Positions 49,863 through 59,419 are shown, counted from the stretch's first letter. The stretch: 64,000 nucleotides of DNA from Nisaea acidiphila (GCF_024662015.1 NZ_CP102480.1:1646501-1710500), one strand, 5' to 3'. Numbers and translations: made by a program. The notes: generated from the letters alone by a model not told the origin.

Positions 49863-51575
49863 ATGGGTGTATGGTCGGTTGCAATCGTCGATTCAGGAGT
49901 AACGGACGAGACAGAAGCCCGCTTCGGCCCCAACCTTTTCGAGTACGACTACTACTACAGAAACGGCAATACCGACGGCGCGCGCTCGACATCTCACGGC
50001 TCCATCGTTGCGGAGTCGGTCGAACATACCAATGGAGCGCTCGAGCGGGTCGATTTCCAGGTCAGCAGCAACAGCGAGTATTTCATCTCGTCTTATGCGA
50101 TCCGCAACGCGCTGGCCCAGATCGGGGACATGCACGATTCCGGCTGGCACATCGGAAGTTACAACCTGAGCATCGCCAGCTCCTATTCTTCCTTCACTTC
50201 CCCCTTCAGAGCGCAGATTGACGCCCTTGCGGACCGGGGCATCTTCGGGGTCGCCGCTTCCGGCAACGGCGGAACGTCCGGCGCGCTCGAAGCGGCCGCC
50301 TATCCGGCGCGCCTTTCCAACGTGATTTCCGTCGGCAGCCATGACGGCGCCGGAAATCCGAGCACCTTTTCGCAAAACCATCCGTCCACCGTTCACATCC
50401 TCGCCGACGGCGAGGATTTCCCGGGCGCGGGTTATTCCGGCACGAGTTTCGCGGCGCCGCAGGTGGCCGCCACCGTCACAACCGTCCAAGCGCTGGTCGA
50501 AGGCGTCAAGGGCGACCGGCTGTCCTTCGGTCAGATCATCGACACGCTGCAGCTCGGCGGCGCCGGGCCGCGCTCGGCCGTCGACCCGGCCGATGGCGCG
50601 ACGACCTATTTCCTGCACACCCATTCCGGCTCCGTCGATTACGCCATCGCGACCCATATCGACCCGAGTTTCAGCGGGCTCGAATACATCGCCTCCTTCA
50701 GCGACCTCGAGGCGGCGTTCGGCCGGGATGCGGGCGCTGCGCGCACGCACTATCTCTCGACCGGCGTCTATGAAGGCCGGACAGTGGAGTTCGACGGGCT
50801 GGAATATGTCGCGAGCCATCCCGATCTGATCGGCGCCTTCGGCACGGACCGGGAGGCGGCGGCTTTCCACTATCTCGAAGCCGGCAGATGGGAAGGCCGC
50901 CTGACCAATTTCGACGCCGACAACTACATGAGCGCAAACCCGGACCTCGCCGCCGCCTTCGGTGGGGACGACGACCTTGCGACACAACACTACATCACCA
51001 ACGGATTTTTCGAAGGCCGTTCGACCGGCGAGCTGACCGGTCCCTCGATGGGGCCGGCGCAGTTTCGGGCAGGTATTTCCGAGGGCGCAACAGATTTGCC
51101 TTATGCCACCAATTCGCCCGGTTACGTTGGCATCGGGGAAGCCGTTGTCGGCACAATCAGTTTTTTTCAAGACGCCGATGTGTTTCGTACCGAATTGACC
51201 GCCGGTGAAACGATCACCATTGCCGCCCGCGGTAGCTCATCCGGCGGCGGAACATTGCACGATATTCGGTTATTTCTGTTTGACCCCGACATTAATCAGG
51301 TGGGGAGTGACTATGACAGCGGTCAAGGCCTGGACGCCTTGCTGGTCTACACACCGACCACCAGTGGCACGCATTACATCGGGATCGACGGGAAGCTCAT
51401 TTATCAGGGTACCTACACGATCGAGGTGTCGCGCGGAGCCAGTGCGGTGCTCACGGGGCTGACGGAGGAAACGGTTCCTGTCGATGCCGTCGAGGACGCC
51501 CCGTCCCCGACTTCCGACGACGTCCAGCTGACGACGCTCGGCCCGGAGCCGCTCTATACCGACTGGATCGTCTGA
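49863..51575 (+). CDS. Subtilisin-like protease with repeats and PPC domain, probable type I secretion substrate
   Basis: About 570 residues from ATG 49863 (a TTG at 49812 would add 17). The S8 triad is intact: Asp in VAIVDSGV, His in STSHGSIVAES, Ser in GYSGTSFAAP. Then come three repeats of about 40 residues (LEYIASFSDLEAAFG...EGR; LEYVASHPDLIGAFG...EGR; ADNYMSANPDLAAAFG...EGR) and a C-terminal PPC-like beta domain. It has no signal peptide or propeptide. It ends in DWIV, an acidic residue followed by hydrophobic ones, as in type I secretion substrates. No T1SS transporter is adjacent. Confidence 0.8.
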   Translation: MGVWSVAIVDSGVTDETEARFGPNLFEYDYYYRNGNTDGARSTSHGSIVAESVEHTNGALERVDFQVSSNSEYFISSYAIRNALAQIGDMHDSGWHIGSYNLSIASSYSSFTSPFRAQIDALADRGIFGVAASGNGGTSGALEAAAYPARLSNVISVGSHDGAGNPSTFSQNHPSTVHILADGEDFPGAGYSGTSFAAPQVAATVTTVQALVEGVKGDRLSFGQIIDTLQLGGAGPRSAVDPADGATTYFLHTHSGSVDYAIATHIDPSFSGLEYIASFSDLEAAFGRDAGAARTHYLSTGVYEGRTVEFDGLEYVASHPDLIGAFGTDREAAAFHYLEAGRWEGRLTNFDADNYMSANPDLAAAFGGDDDLATQHYITNGFFEGRSTGELTGPSMGPAQFRAGISEGATDLPYATNSPGYVGIGEAVVGTISFFQDADVFRTELTAGETITIAARGSSSGGGTLHDIRLFLFDPDINQVGSDYDSGQGLDALLVYTPTTSGTHYIGIDGKLIYQGTYTIEVSRGASAVLTGLTEETVPVDAVEDAPSPTSDDVQLTTLGPEPLYTDWIV

Positions 51576-51584
51576 GCCGCGCTT

Positions 51585-53297
51585 CTACCTCTGCCCACGC
51601 ACCACCGTGCCCGGCAGCGCCTCCGTCGCTTCGCCGCAGCGATAGGTCACCCTCCCCGAGACGATGGTCGCCTCGTAGCCGGTTGATTTCTGCATCAGCC
51701 GCTTGCCGTTCGCCGGCAGGTCGTAGGTCACGTACGGATCGGAGAAGCCGACCCCGTCCCAGTCGATGATATTGACGTCCGCCTTCTTGCCCGGCGCCAG
51801 CACGCCGCGGTCGGAGAGGCCGGCGGCGCGTGCCGTGTCCGAGGTCAGGCGCCGGATCACGTCGGTCATCGGGAAGCGGGCGCGGTCCCGGCCCCAGTAG
51901 CTCATCAGCCAGGTCGGGTAGCCGGCATCGAGGATGAAGCCGACATGGGCGCCGCCGTCGCCGAGCCCCATGATCGCGTTCCGGTCCGCCAGCATCTCCT
52001 CCGGCGCGCTCATGTCGTAATTCGCGTAATTCACCAGCGGCGTGTAGATGAAGCCGCGTCCCTCGCGCTCCAGCAGGATGTCGTAGGCGACCTCCGGCGC
52101 CGTCCTTCCCTCGCGCTCGGCGATGGCGGCGATGGACTGGTCCTTCGCCGGCTCGTAGTTCGCCGGCGAGCCGAGGCGGAACATCTTGGAGAAGGAGATC
52201 CGGTGGATCAGCGGGAAGGTGCTGCTCTTCACCGGGTCCTCTGAAAGGATCTTCGCCCGCACCGCCGGGTCGCGCATCGCGGCCACGCGCTCGGGAAGCG
52301 GCAGGTCCTGGATCGAACGGTAGGTGGCGGTGCCGGAGAACGGGTTCTGGCTGCCCTCGAGGCCGAGCAGGATACCGATCGGGCGCGGCGCCACCACCGG
52401 GCGGATCGAGAGCCCGTCATTGGCCGCCTCGCCCGCGAGCCTCAAGAGATCGCGCCAGAAATGCGGCCGGTCGTGGCGCTGGTTGAGGGTGAAGACGGCG
52501 GTCCGCCCGCTCGCCTCGATGACGCGGCGGAGCATGGCAAACTCGGTTTCCGGGTCCGGCTGGTCCCAGTCCGACACCATCTCGAGGAAACCGGAGCCCG
52601 CATCCGCCATTCCCATGGCGATCCCTGTCAGCTCCTCCTCCTGCGCGCGCAGGGTCGGGGTATAGTCGCCGGCGAGGCTCTTGTGGCTGATGGTGCGCGA
52701 GGTGGAGAAACCGAAGGCGCCGGCACGCACCGCGTCGGCGGCGATCGCCCGCATCCTCGCAATATCCTCTTCCGTCGCGTTCTCGAGGCTCAACGCCCGC
52801 TCGCCCATGACATAGACGCGGACCGCGGCATGGGGCAGCAGCACGCCGAGATCCATGTCCCGCGGCAGCTTCTCCAGCACGTCGAGATACTCGGCGAAAC
52901 TCTCCCACTGCCATTTCAGGCCCTGGTGCAGCACCGGGCCCGGAATATCCTCGACGCCTTCCATCAGCTCGACCAGCTTGTCCCGGTCCGCCGGCTTGCA
53001 GGGTGCGAAACCGACCCCGCAATTGCCCATGATCGCCGTGGTGACGCCATGCCAGGCCGAGGGTGCGAGGTGATTGTCCCAGACCGCCTGGCCGTCGTAA
53101 TGGGTGTGGATGTCGACGAAGCCGGGCGTCACCAGCTTGCCGCGCGCGTCGATCTCCTCGACCCCGCGCCGCGCCGCGACCTCGCCGATCTGGACGATTT
53201 GATCCCCGGCGATGGCGAGATCCGCCTCCACCGGGTCCGCCCCGGTGCCGTCGACGATGGTGCCGTTACGGATGATCAGACTAGGCTCAGCGGACAT
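51585..53297 (-). CDS. N-acyl-D-amino-acid deacylase-like amidohydrolase
   Basis: 570 residues of the amidohydrolase-3/D-aminoacylase family. Metal ligands are DIHTHYD (His64 and His66) and the bridging-type Cys93 (GNCGVGFAPC), with further His and Asp in LGDGGAHVGF. These zinc enzymes split N-acyl-D-amino acids or related amides. Good Shine-Dalgarno (GGGAG) ahead of ATG 53297. It converges on the protease gene and lies downstream of the ABM protein on the same strand. Confidence 0.88.
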   Translation of the reverse strand: MSAEPSLIIRNGTIVDGTGADPVEADLAIAGDQIVQIGEVAARRGVEEIDARGKLVTPGFVDIHTHYDGQAVWDNHLAPSAWHGVTTAIMGNCGVGFAPCKPADRDKLVELMEGVEDIPGPVLHQGLKWQWESFAEYLDVLEKLPRDMDLGVLLPHAAVRVYVMGERALSLENATEEDIARMRAIAADAVRAGAFGFSTSRTISHKSLAGDYTPTLRAQEEELTGIAMGMADAGSGFLEMVSDWDQPDPETEFAMLRRVIEASGRTAVFTLNQRHDRPHFWRDLLRLAGEAANDGLSIRPVVAPRPIGILLGLEGSQNPFSGTATYRSIQDLPLPERVAAMRDPAVRAKILSEDPVKSSTFPLIHRISFSKMFRLGSPANYEPAKDQSIAAIAEREGRTAPEVAYDILLEREGRGFIYTPLVNYANYDMSAPEEMLADRNAIMGLGDGGAHVGFILDAGYPTWLMSYWGRDRARFPMTDVIRRLTSDTARAAGLSDRGVLAPGKKADVNIIDWDGVGFSDPYVTYDLPANGKRLMQKSTGYEATIVSGRVTYRCGEATEALPGTVVRGQR

Positions 53298-53345
53298 GGC
53301 GCATTCTCCCTTATATTATTCTCTTTTTCCGGGAGTGTGAGCCTC

Positions 53346-53374
53346 CCCGCGCGCGCCGTAAAGCCGCGCGCGGG
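53346..53374 (-). terminator. GC-rich hairpin after the ABM gene
   Basis: CCCGCGCGCG (53346-53355) and CGCGCGCGGG (53365-53374) form a 10-bp stem with a 9-nt loop, just downstream of the ABM gene on the minus strand. No T-run follows directly. Confidence 0.5.
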
Positions 53375-53407
53375 CACGAGTGTGTTGATCGGACGCGCGC
53401 GGTCCGC

Positions 53408-54136
53408 TTACTTGATGGCGAGGATGTCGAAATTGCCGACATTGGCGACGACGCCGTCCTCCCAGCCGCCCGCGACCAGTTCCGGCGCCTTCTCCTTCAG
53501 CAATCCCGCGACCTTGCCCGCGAAATGCGCATCGCGGCCGGCCTCGCCGGCGAAGACATCGAAGATGGCGAAATGGGTCCCGTCGATCCGGAGCGCCGTC
53601 CAGAACAGCGTCTCCGGCTCCGTTTCCGCCACGACCGGCCCGGCCGCGCTCAGCAGGGCCGCAAGCTCGTCGCTCCGGCCCGAGGCCGCCTCGAGCCTGA
53701 TATAGGTGGCGGTCGTCGCGCTGTAGAGATCGAAAGGCGGTTTCGCGGAAAGGACGTTCGCGTTGCTGATCCCGGCAACGACACCGCCGTCCCAGCCCCC
53801 CTCGACCAGAGTCGCGGCCTTCCCGTTCAGGGCCCCCGCGACGGCGCCGGAGAAATGCGCATCGCGCGCCGCGTCATCGGCGAAGATGTCGAAGATGACC
53901 AGCGTGTCGTCCGCCTTCAGCGCGAACCACAATTCGGTGCCGGGCTCGGTTTCCCTCACGATCGCCGCGGCGCCGGTCAGGAAGTCGGCGAAGACCTCCG
54001 TCTGGCCCTGTGCGGCCCGCATTTCGATATAGCTCGCGGTCTTGGTTGTCATCGCAGTCTCCTCGGCAGTCGCGGTCGTCGCCGCGGTGATCAGGGCCAG
54101 TGCTGAAAGCGTTTGAAGGAACTGGCGGGTTTTCAT
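53408..54136 (-). CDS. Exported protein with two ABM (antibiotic biosynthesis monooxygenase-like) domains
   Basis: 242 residues from ATG 54136 (AGGAGG upstream) with a signal peptide (LSALALITAATTATAEE). Two homologous alpha-beta domains follow (about 32-125 and 140-242), with the parallel pairs ETEPGTELWFAL / ETEPETLFWTAL and FDIFADDAARDAHFSG / FDVFAGEAGRDAHFAG, each closing with VEGGWDGGVVAGI / VAGGWEDGVVANV. ABM domains are usually cytoplasmic dimers; here a tandem copy could form the dimer within one chain. It is divergent from the LysR gene that probably controls it. Confidence 0.8.
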   Translation of the reverse strand: MKTRQFLQTLSALALITAATTATAEETAMTTKTASYIEMRAAQGQTEVFADFLTGAAAIVRETEPGTELWFALKADDTLVIFDIFADDAARDAHFSGAVAGALNGKAATLVEGGWDGGVVAGISNANVLSAKPPFDLYSATTATYIRLEAASGRSDELAALLSAAGPVVAETEPETLFWTALRIDGTHFAIFDVFAGEAGRDAHFAGKVAGLLKEKAPELVAGGWEDGVVANVGNFDILAIK

Positions 54137-54234
54137 GGATCGCCTCCTCGTTCGGGCCGCATCGGGCCCGCTTGTTTCGATGCGCTCTTGTCGCATGCCG
54201 CGCGGCCCCGCCTCCAATTCCGAGATCCTATTTA

Positions 54235-54255
54235 TCGATAGATTTTTACTATCGA
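54235..54255. promoter_or_regulatory. Palindromic LysR box (T-N11-A)
   Basis: TCGATAG (54235-54241), a 7-nt AT spacer, then CTATCGA (54249-54255) form a perfect 7-bp inverted repeat. Its inner part T(54239)-N11-A(54251) is the usual LysR-type consensus. It lies between the divergent ABM and LysR genes. Confidence 0.75.
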
Positions 54256-54298
54256 CGCCCTCCGGATAGACTGCCGGCATGAACCCCGGGAGGGTCCG

Positions 54299-55165
54299 AT
54301 GGAGATGAACCAGGTCCGCTATTTCCTCGCCGTCTGCGAGCATCGCAACTTCACGCATGCGGCCAGGGCCTCCAACGTCTCGCAACCCTCGCTGACGGTC
54401 GCGATCAGGAAGCTGGAAGAGGAACTGGGCGAGGCCCTGTTCCTGCGCGACCGGGCTGGATGCCGGCTGACACCGCTCGGAAAGCTCATGCGCCCTAGGC
54501 TCGAACGGGTGCACGGGGAGATGCTGGAGGCGAAGGCCGAGGCCGTCCGGCACACGAATCTCGAGCGCGTGCCGATCGGCATCGGGATCGGCGAGACCAT
54601 CGGGCAGAGCAGGATCGCGGCGGCGGTCGAGCGCTTCCGGACGCGGGTTCCGCAGGCCGAGATCGAACTGATCGTCGCACCGGCTGAAGACCTGCTGGCA
54701 GGGCTGAGGGACGGGGAGTTCGATCTCGCCCTCACCTCCCGGGAGGCCAGCCCCGACCTCTACCGCATAGACCGGCTCTATCGCGAGACCTACCGGGTCG
54801 TGGTCGCGAAAGGGCATGCCCTCGCCGCCTCGGAGACGGTCTCGCTCGAAGCGCTCGCCGGCACGCTCCTGCTCGACCGGCCGAATTGCGAGATGCGCGA
54901 CGCCCTGCACCGGACCTGCGCGGATCACGGCCAGAGGCTCTATGCCGCCTACCGCTCCAACCGCGTGGACTGGCTGCTCGAGCTCGCCCGGCAGGGCTCC
55001 GGGGCGGCGATCCTGCCGGAGACGGCGATCCCGCAGGATCCCGGCCTCGTGTCACTGCCGATCGCGGACGTCGAGATCGCGCGCGAGGTTTCGGCGCTGC
55101 GCTACCGCCAGCAGGCCTCTCGGCCCGAGACCGACGCCCTGATCCGGGAGCTTGCCTCCGGCTAG
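54299..55165 (+). CDS. LysR-family transcriptional regulator
   Basis: 288 residues with an N-terminal winged helix-turn-helix ([27 protein letters not shown]) and a C-terminal periplasmic-binding-like effector domain. A GGAGGG site precedes ATG 54299. The palindrome at 54235-54255 and the divergent ABM gene make that gene the likely target, with autoregulation. The effector is unknown. Confidence 0.9.
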   Translation: MEMNQVRYFLAVCEHRNFTHAARASNVSQPSLTVAIRKLEEELGEALFLRDRAGCRLTPLGKLMRPRLERVHGEMLEAKAEAVRHTNLERVPIGIGIGETIGQSRIAAAVERFRTRVPQAEIELIVAPAEDLLAGLRDGEFDLALTSREASPDLYRIDRLYRETYRVVVAKGHALAASETVSLEALAGTLLLDRPNCEMRDALHRTCADHGQRLYAAYRSNRVDWLLELARQGSGAAILPETAIPQDPGLVSLPIADVEIAREVSALRYRQQASRPETDALIRELASG

Positions 55166-55264
55166 CGCCCGCCCTGCTGCCAAATCGTCATCAATCCCGC
55201 CCGCCCGGCTTTGCTAGCCTCCTTGCCAACAAAGCAATGACGGGCTCCGGGGAGGACCAGAGAC

Positions 55265-56233
55265 ATGGACAGCAACGCCAAGGTCGCCATCATCGGCGCG
55301 GGACTGATGGGACACGGGCTCGCCCTCGTGCATGCGATCGCGGGGCATGCCGTGAAGATGACCGACATCAGCGAAAGCCAGCTCGCGACCGGCATGGAGC
55401 TGATCGGCAGCGCGCTCGACACCCTGGTCGCCGGCGGTTCCGTCGCCAAGCCGGAGACCGCCGCGATCCTCGCCCGCATCACGCCGGTCGGAACCCTCGC
55501 CGAAGCCGTCGCGGATGCCGATTTCATCGTCGAGGCGGTGGTCGAGAACCGCGAGGTGAAGACAGAAGTCTATGCCGAGCTCGAGAGCGCCGCCCCGGCG
55601 ACGGCGATCATCGCCAGCAACACCTCCTATCTCGACGCCTTCCCGCTCGCGCCGGCCTCCCTGCAGAGCCGCTTCATCATCACCCACTGGTACACCCCGC
55701 CCTACATCATCGACCTGGTCGACATCGCCGGCGGGCCGGAGACCGATCCGAAGTACCTCGCGGCCGTGCGCGACCATTACGCGGCGATCGGCAAGAAGCC
55801 GGTGCTGTTCGAACGTTTCGTGCCCGGCTATGTCGCCAACCGCCTGCAGGCGGCGATGACGCTGGAGATCACCCGCCTGCTCGACGAGGGCTATGCCGAC
55901 GCCGAGGCGATCGACACCTCGATCAAGTACGGCCTCGCGCTCCGCATGGCGACCATGGGCGCGCTGATGAAGGCGGACTTCACCGGCCTCGACATGAGCC
56001 GCCGGGCGCTCGCCAACAAGATGTACATCCCGCCCGAGGTGAAGGGGAAAAGCGAGACGCTGGAGAAGCTGATCGCAGACGGCAAGCAGGGCGTGATGAA
56101 CGGGTCCGGCTATTTCGACTATGGCTCGATGAAGCCGGAGGAACTGTTCCACAACCGCGATGTCGGGCTGCTGAAGCTGAAGGCGGCGGTGGAGAAGGTC
56201 GAGGAGGAACAGCCGCTCCGGCCGCAAGGGTGA
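55265..56233 (+). CDS. 3-hydroxyacyl-CoA dehydrogenase-family oxidoreductase
   Basis: 322 residues: Rossmann fold ([22 protein letters not shown]) and C-terminal dimerisation helices ([20 protein letters not shown]). The catalytic block reads [15 protein letters not shown], where the family has H-F-F-N-P and V-E. The His is kept but the Glu partner is replaced by Asp, and the acyl-CoA-binding loop differs. This suggests a 3-hydroxy acid or similar substrate rather than ordinary beta-oxidation. Its stop overlaps the start of the GMC gene (TGATG). Confidence 0.85.
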   Translation: MDSNAKVAIIGAGLMGHGLALVHAIAGHAVKMTDISESQLATGMELIGSALDTLVAGGSVAKPETAAILARITPVGTLAEAVADADFIVEAVVENREVKTEVYAELESAAPATAIIASNTSYLDAFPLAPASLQSRFIITHWYTPPYIIDLVDIAGGPETDPKYLAAVRDHYAAIGKKPVLFERFVPGYVANRLQAAMTLEITRLLDEGYADAEAIDTSIKYGLALRMATMGALMKADFTGLDMSRRALANKMYIPPEVKGKSETLEKLIADGKQGVMNGSGYFDYGSMKPEELFHNRDVGLLKLKAAVEKVEEEQPLRPQG

Positions 56234-57837
56234 TGCCCGTGGAGACGCTGGAAACGGACTATGTCGTGGTCGGCGCCGGTTCCGCCGGCTGCGTCGTCGC
56301 GAGCCGCCTCAGCGAGACCGGCGCCAGGGTCCTGCTGCTGGAGGCCGGGCCGCCGGACCGCCATCCGCTGATCCACATTCCGGCCGGCGTGAAGAGCCTG
56401 CTCTACAACGCCAGCGTCAACTGGAACTATGCGAGCGAGCCGGAGGACGGCACCGCGGGGCGGGCGATCCACTGGCCGCGCGGCCGCGTGCTCGGCGGCT
56501 CGCACTCGATCAACGGCATGCTCTATGTGCGCGGCAACCCGGCCGACTATGACGGCTGGGCGCAGCTTGGCTGCCGGGGCTGGAGTTTCGACGAAATCCT
56601 GCCCCTCTTCCGGCGCTCCGAGCGCTACGAAAAGGGCGAGGACGAAATCCGCGGGCGGGGCGGCCCGATGCCGGTCGAGGATTACCGCACCATCCTGCCA
56701 CTGACCCATGCCTTCGTGCAGGCGGCCGAGGAGGCCGGCTTCGCCTTCAACCCGGATTACAACGGCTCTGGCCAGGAGGGCGTCGCCTATTCGCAGATGA
56801 CCCGGCGCGGTCGCTGGCGCGCCTCGACCGCCCGCACCTTCCTCGCCGAGGCGCGCAAACGCCGCAACCTCCGGGTCGAGACCGACGCCCTGGTGCAGAA
56901 GCTGAGTTTCGAGGGACGCCGCTGCACCGGGCTGGTGTTCCGCCGCCACGGGCAGGAGGTCGCGGTCAAAGCCGCCCGCGAGGTGGTGCTCTCGGGCGGC
57001 GCCGTCAATTCGCCGCAGCTCCTGCAGCTCTCCGGCATCGGCCCCGCCCGCCATCTGGCGAGCCTCGGCCTGCCGATGGTCCACGACCTGCCGGGCGTCG
57101 GCGCCAATCTCTCCGATCACTATGTCACGCGCATCACCCACCGGGTCAGGGACGCGATCTCGATGAACCAGCTCTCGCGCGGCTGGCGGGTGCTGCGCGA
57201 GATCGGCCGCTTCGCCCTCTTCGGCAACGGCGCGCTGACCTTCGGCGTGACCAGCGCGATGGTGTTCTGCCGCAGCCGCGAGGGCCTGGAGAGCCCGGAC
57301 CTGCAGCTCCTCTTCACGCCGGCCAGCTACGATCCGGACAAGCCGCTCGCCCTGGAGCGCGCGCCCGGCATGGCGACGGTGATCTGCCCGACCCGCCCGT
57401 CCAGCCGCGGCACGGTGATGGCCACGAGCCCGGACCCGTCAGCGCCGCCGCGCATCAAACCGAACTACCTCTCGGACCGCGACGATCTGCGGGTGATGCT
57501 CGCCGGCATGGCCCATGTCCGCCGGATCTTCGCCGCGCCGTCACTGGCGCGCCACAGCGCCGCCGAACTCTGGCCCGGAGCCGACGCGGCGGACGAGGAA
57601 GCGCTGACGCAGTTCGCCCGGGAACGCGGCACCACGCTCTATCACCCGGTCGGCACCTGCAAGATGGGGATCGACTCGATGGCGGTCGTCGACCCGGAGC
57701 TCCGGGTCCGCGGCGTCGAGGGGCTCAGGGTCGCAGATGCGTCGGTTATGCCGTTTCTGACGACGGGGAACACGAACGCGCCGACGATCATGATCGCGGA
57801 GAAGGCGGCGGAGTTGATTAGGGCCGCGGCGGGGTGA
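56233..57837 (+). CDS. GMC-family FAD-dependent oxidoreductase (choline dehydrogenase type)
   Basis: 534 residues. FAD-binding [15 protein letters not shown] lies at the N-terminus, GMC signatures are [19 protein letters not shown] (near 80) and [18 protein letters not shown] (near 255), and the active-site His is in [12 protein letters not shown] (near 475). It oxidises an alcohol and hands electrons to a carrier. It is coupled to the dehydrogenase by a TGATG overlap, so the two probably oxidise one compound in sequence. The 3' end is duplicated at 58753-59099. Confidence 0.9.
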   Translation: MPVETLETDYVVVGAGSAGCVVASRLSETGARVLLLEAGPPDRHPLIHIPAGVKSLLYNASVNWNYASEPEDGTAGRAIHWPRGRVLGGSHSINGMLYVRGNPADYDGWAQLGCRGWSFDEILPLFRRSERYEKGEDEIRGRGGPMPVEDYRTILPLTHAFVQAAEEAGFAFNPDYNGSGQEGVAYSQMTRRGRWRASTARTFLAEARKRRNLRVETDALVQKLSFEGRRCTGLVFRRHGQEVAVKAAREVVLSGGAVNSPQLLQLSGIGPARHLASLGLPMVHDLPGVGANLSDHYVTRITHRVRDAISMNQLSRGWRVLREIGRFALFGNGALTFGVTSAMVFCRSREGLESPDLQLLFTPASYDPDKPLALERAPGMATVICPTRPSSRGTVMATSPDPSAPPRIKPNYLSDRDDLRVMLAGMAHVRRIFAAPSLARHSAAELWPGADAADEEALTQFARERGTTLYHPVGTCKMGIDSMAVVDPELRVRGVEGLRVADASVMPFLTTGNTNAPTIMIAEKAAELIRAAAG

Positions 57838-57872
57838 GTGGCGGGTGGCACAGGTCGGGCCGCGAGCCCCCC

Positions 57873-58409
57873 TCAGGCGCAGAGCGTCTCTTCGTATTCC
57901 GTCGCCCGCTGCCGCAGCATCGGCCCGATGCGGACCTCGCCGCCCGCGACGGCGAGATTGGCTTGCCGGATCAGCTCCGCCTCGACCGCGACCGAGGGCG
58001 CGAGCTTGCCGTTGCAGGCGAGCCAGCGGGCGACCGTCGCCCATTCCCAGAGCGGACTGTCCGAGGTGACGCGCGCCACAGGCGCCGGAAAACCCTCGCC
58101 CCGGCAGCCCCGGTAATAGTTGGAAATCGCGGCCCGCGTCATCTCGGCCCGTTTCGCGATGTCAGAGAGGCTGACTAGCGGGTCCGGCTCCAGCCGGTCG
58201 ATCCGCGCGCCGGTCGCGGCGACATTCTCCAGCGCCGAGGCGACGGCATCGCCGAAGCTCTCCGCCTCGCGCGCGAAATCGACGATGACATGGCCTTTCT
58301 GGAACGAGACCAGCGCGTCGTCGCAGCCGTGATCGTAGAACCGCGCCTCGAAATCCTCCGCCACCGGGTCCAGCCCGGAGGCGATTACGCTGAACTCAAA
58401 CGTTTCCAT
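57873..58409 (-). CDS. HTH-containing antitoxin-like protein (partner of HicA-like gene)
   Basis: 178 residues from ATG 58409 (GGGGAG upstream). An N-terminal alpha-beta domain ([15 protein letters not shown]...EARFYDHGCDDALVSFQ) is followed by a helix-turn-helix (SLSDIAKRAEMTRAAISNYYRG) and a Trp-rich C-terminal part. This architecture recalls two-domain antitoxins found beside small HicA-like proteins in Actinobacteria and Proteobacteria. It overlaps the upstream small gene by 14 nt. The match is by pattern only. Confidence 0.6.
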   Translation of the reverse strand: METFEFSVIASGLDPVAEDFEARFYDHGCDDALVSFQKGHVIVDFAREAESFGDAVASALENVAATGARIDRLEPDPLVSLSDIAKRAEMTRAAISNYYRGCRGEGFPAPVARVTSDSPLWEWATVARWLACNGKLAPSVAVEAELIRQANLAVAGGEVRIGPMLRQRATEYEETLCA

Positions 58410-58641
58410 CGTCATTCTCCCCGGCCCCGTGCGGACACCGGTTGATCGCCCGCAGGATCTGCCGCGCGTGATTTCCCGCGTTCCTGGGCGTCCCATTGAC
58501 TCCGATCTGGCAGCCTTCGCGGTCATTCTGGGGACAATAAAGCCGCCCCCAATGCCCCTGCGGCCGACAAATCCAGCCCAGCGCCTCAGCCTGCCGGACC
58601 GCCTCCTCAACCTCTTTGTCCGGATGGCGGGGGCGAGTCAT
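58396..58641 (-). CDS. HicA-like small protein, candidate toxin
   Basis: 81 residues with a layout like the dsRBD-like HicA fold: helix ([12 protein letters not shown]), two strands around [12 protein letters not shown], strand [11 protein letters not shown], then a C-terminal helix [10 protein letters not shown]. The His in GHW corresponds to the catalytic His position of HicA. It ends in a charged [10 protein letters not shown] tail. It is first in a two-gene unit, as hicA is in hicAB, and has GGAG before ATG 58641. TTGACA occurs upstream on this strand (58676-58681). Confidence 0.6.
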   Translation of the reverse strand: MTRPRHPDKEVEEAVRQAEALGWICRPQGHWGRLYCPQNDREGCQIGVNGTPRNAGNHARQILRAINRCPHGAGENDDGNV

Positions 58642-58752
58642 TGCATGCTCCGAATATGGATTGCGTGTTTACAAATGTCAACATTCTGACTTGCACGACT
58701 TTTGCTTGTGCGACTCACATCAACAGCAAGCATGGGAAGCCGTCAACCAGTC

Positions 58753-59099
58753 GCGTGATGCTCTCCGGCATGGCGCATGTCCGCCGGATCTACCCTGCGT
58801 TGCCCCTCGCACGCCACAGCGCGGCGGAACTCTGGCCCGGAGCCGAGACGGCGGACGAGGCCGCGCTCGCGCAGTTCGCCCGGGAGCGCGGCACCACGCT
58901 CTATCACCCGGTCGGCACCTGCAAGATGGGGATAGACCCGATGGCGGTCACCGACCCGGAGCTCCGGGTCCGCGGCGTCGAGGGACTCAGGGTCGCGGAT
59001 GCGTCGGTGATGCCTTACCTGACGACGGGGAACACGAACGCCCCGACGATCATGATCGCCGAGAAGGCGGCGGATCTGATCAGGGCAGAGGCGGGGTGA
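58753..59099 (+). pseudogene. Truncated 3' copy of the GMC oxidoreductase gene
   Basis: From GTGATGCT at 58755 the sequence repeats the last part of the GMC gene (57493 onward), with about 88 percent protein identity through the active-site [12 protein letters not shown] and the C-terminus [16 protein letters not shown]. The match continues about 20 nt past the stop. The N-terminal four fifths are absent. The upstream sequence is unrelated, so this is a remnant. Confidence 0.85.
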
Positions 59100-59285
59100 G
59101 TGGTGGACGGCACTGGCCAGGATGGGCGTCCGGAGGAGAAGCAGGGCGTGACGAACGGATCCGGATGTTTTGACTGTGGCGCCATGACGTCGGAAGGGAC
59201 TGCCGCCGCGGTCGGATTGAAGAAGGGAAATGGCGAGATGCACTACGGGATTTTCATGCACGACTCCATGCAGTCATCCGAGTGA
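59100..59285 (+). pseudogene. Decayed 3' fragment of the 3-hydroxyacyl-CoA dehydrogenase gene
   Basis: Nucleotides about 59138-59180 match the C-terminal coding part of the dehydrogenase at 55265: KQGVTNGSGCFDCGAM here against [16 protein letters not shown] there. Later residues (VGLKKGNGEM against [12 protein letters not shown]) drift. It follows the GMC fragment directly, so a tandem dehydrogenase-GMC unit was once repeated and then eroded. Confidence 0.7.
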
Positions 59286-59419
59286 TTCGAGGCAAGAAGG
59301 TACCCTTAGAATACGAATGTTTTCTTGTTCAAAAACTGAAAATACATCAAGAGCCTTTTCCATTATCAAGAAAACGACACCGACAAGACTTTTAACTGAG
59401 GAGTCAATTTTTCAAAACA
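59286..59419. other. AT-rich spacer in accessory patch
   Basis: Base composition drops sharply in AT-rich sequence such as TTTTCTTGTTCAAAAACTG. A short frame runs through it but has no recognisable homology. Probably non-coding. Confidence 0.4.

Noticed and set aside
53408-54928. Extending the ABM gene upstream to give a 506-residue protein
   Set aside because: The added N-terminal part overlaps the LysR gene antisense and the palindromic promoter. The signal peptide and AGGAGG place the start at 54136.
58641-58752. Reading the GMC fragment as an intact 152-residue gene with a new N-terminus
   Set aside because: The upstream codons have no homology, and the GMC match begins abruptly inside the gene; it lacks FAD-binding and signature motifs.
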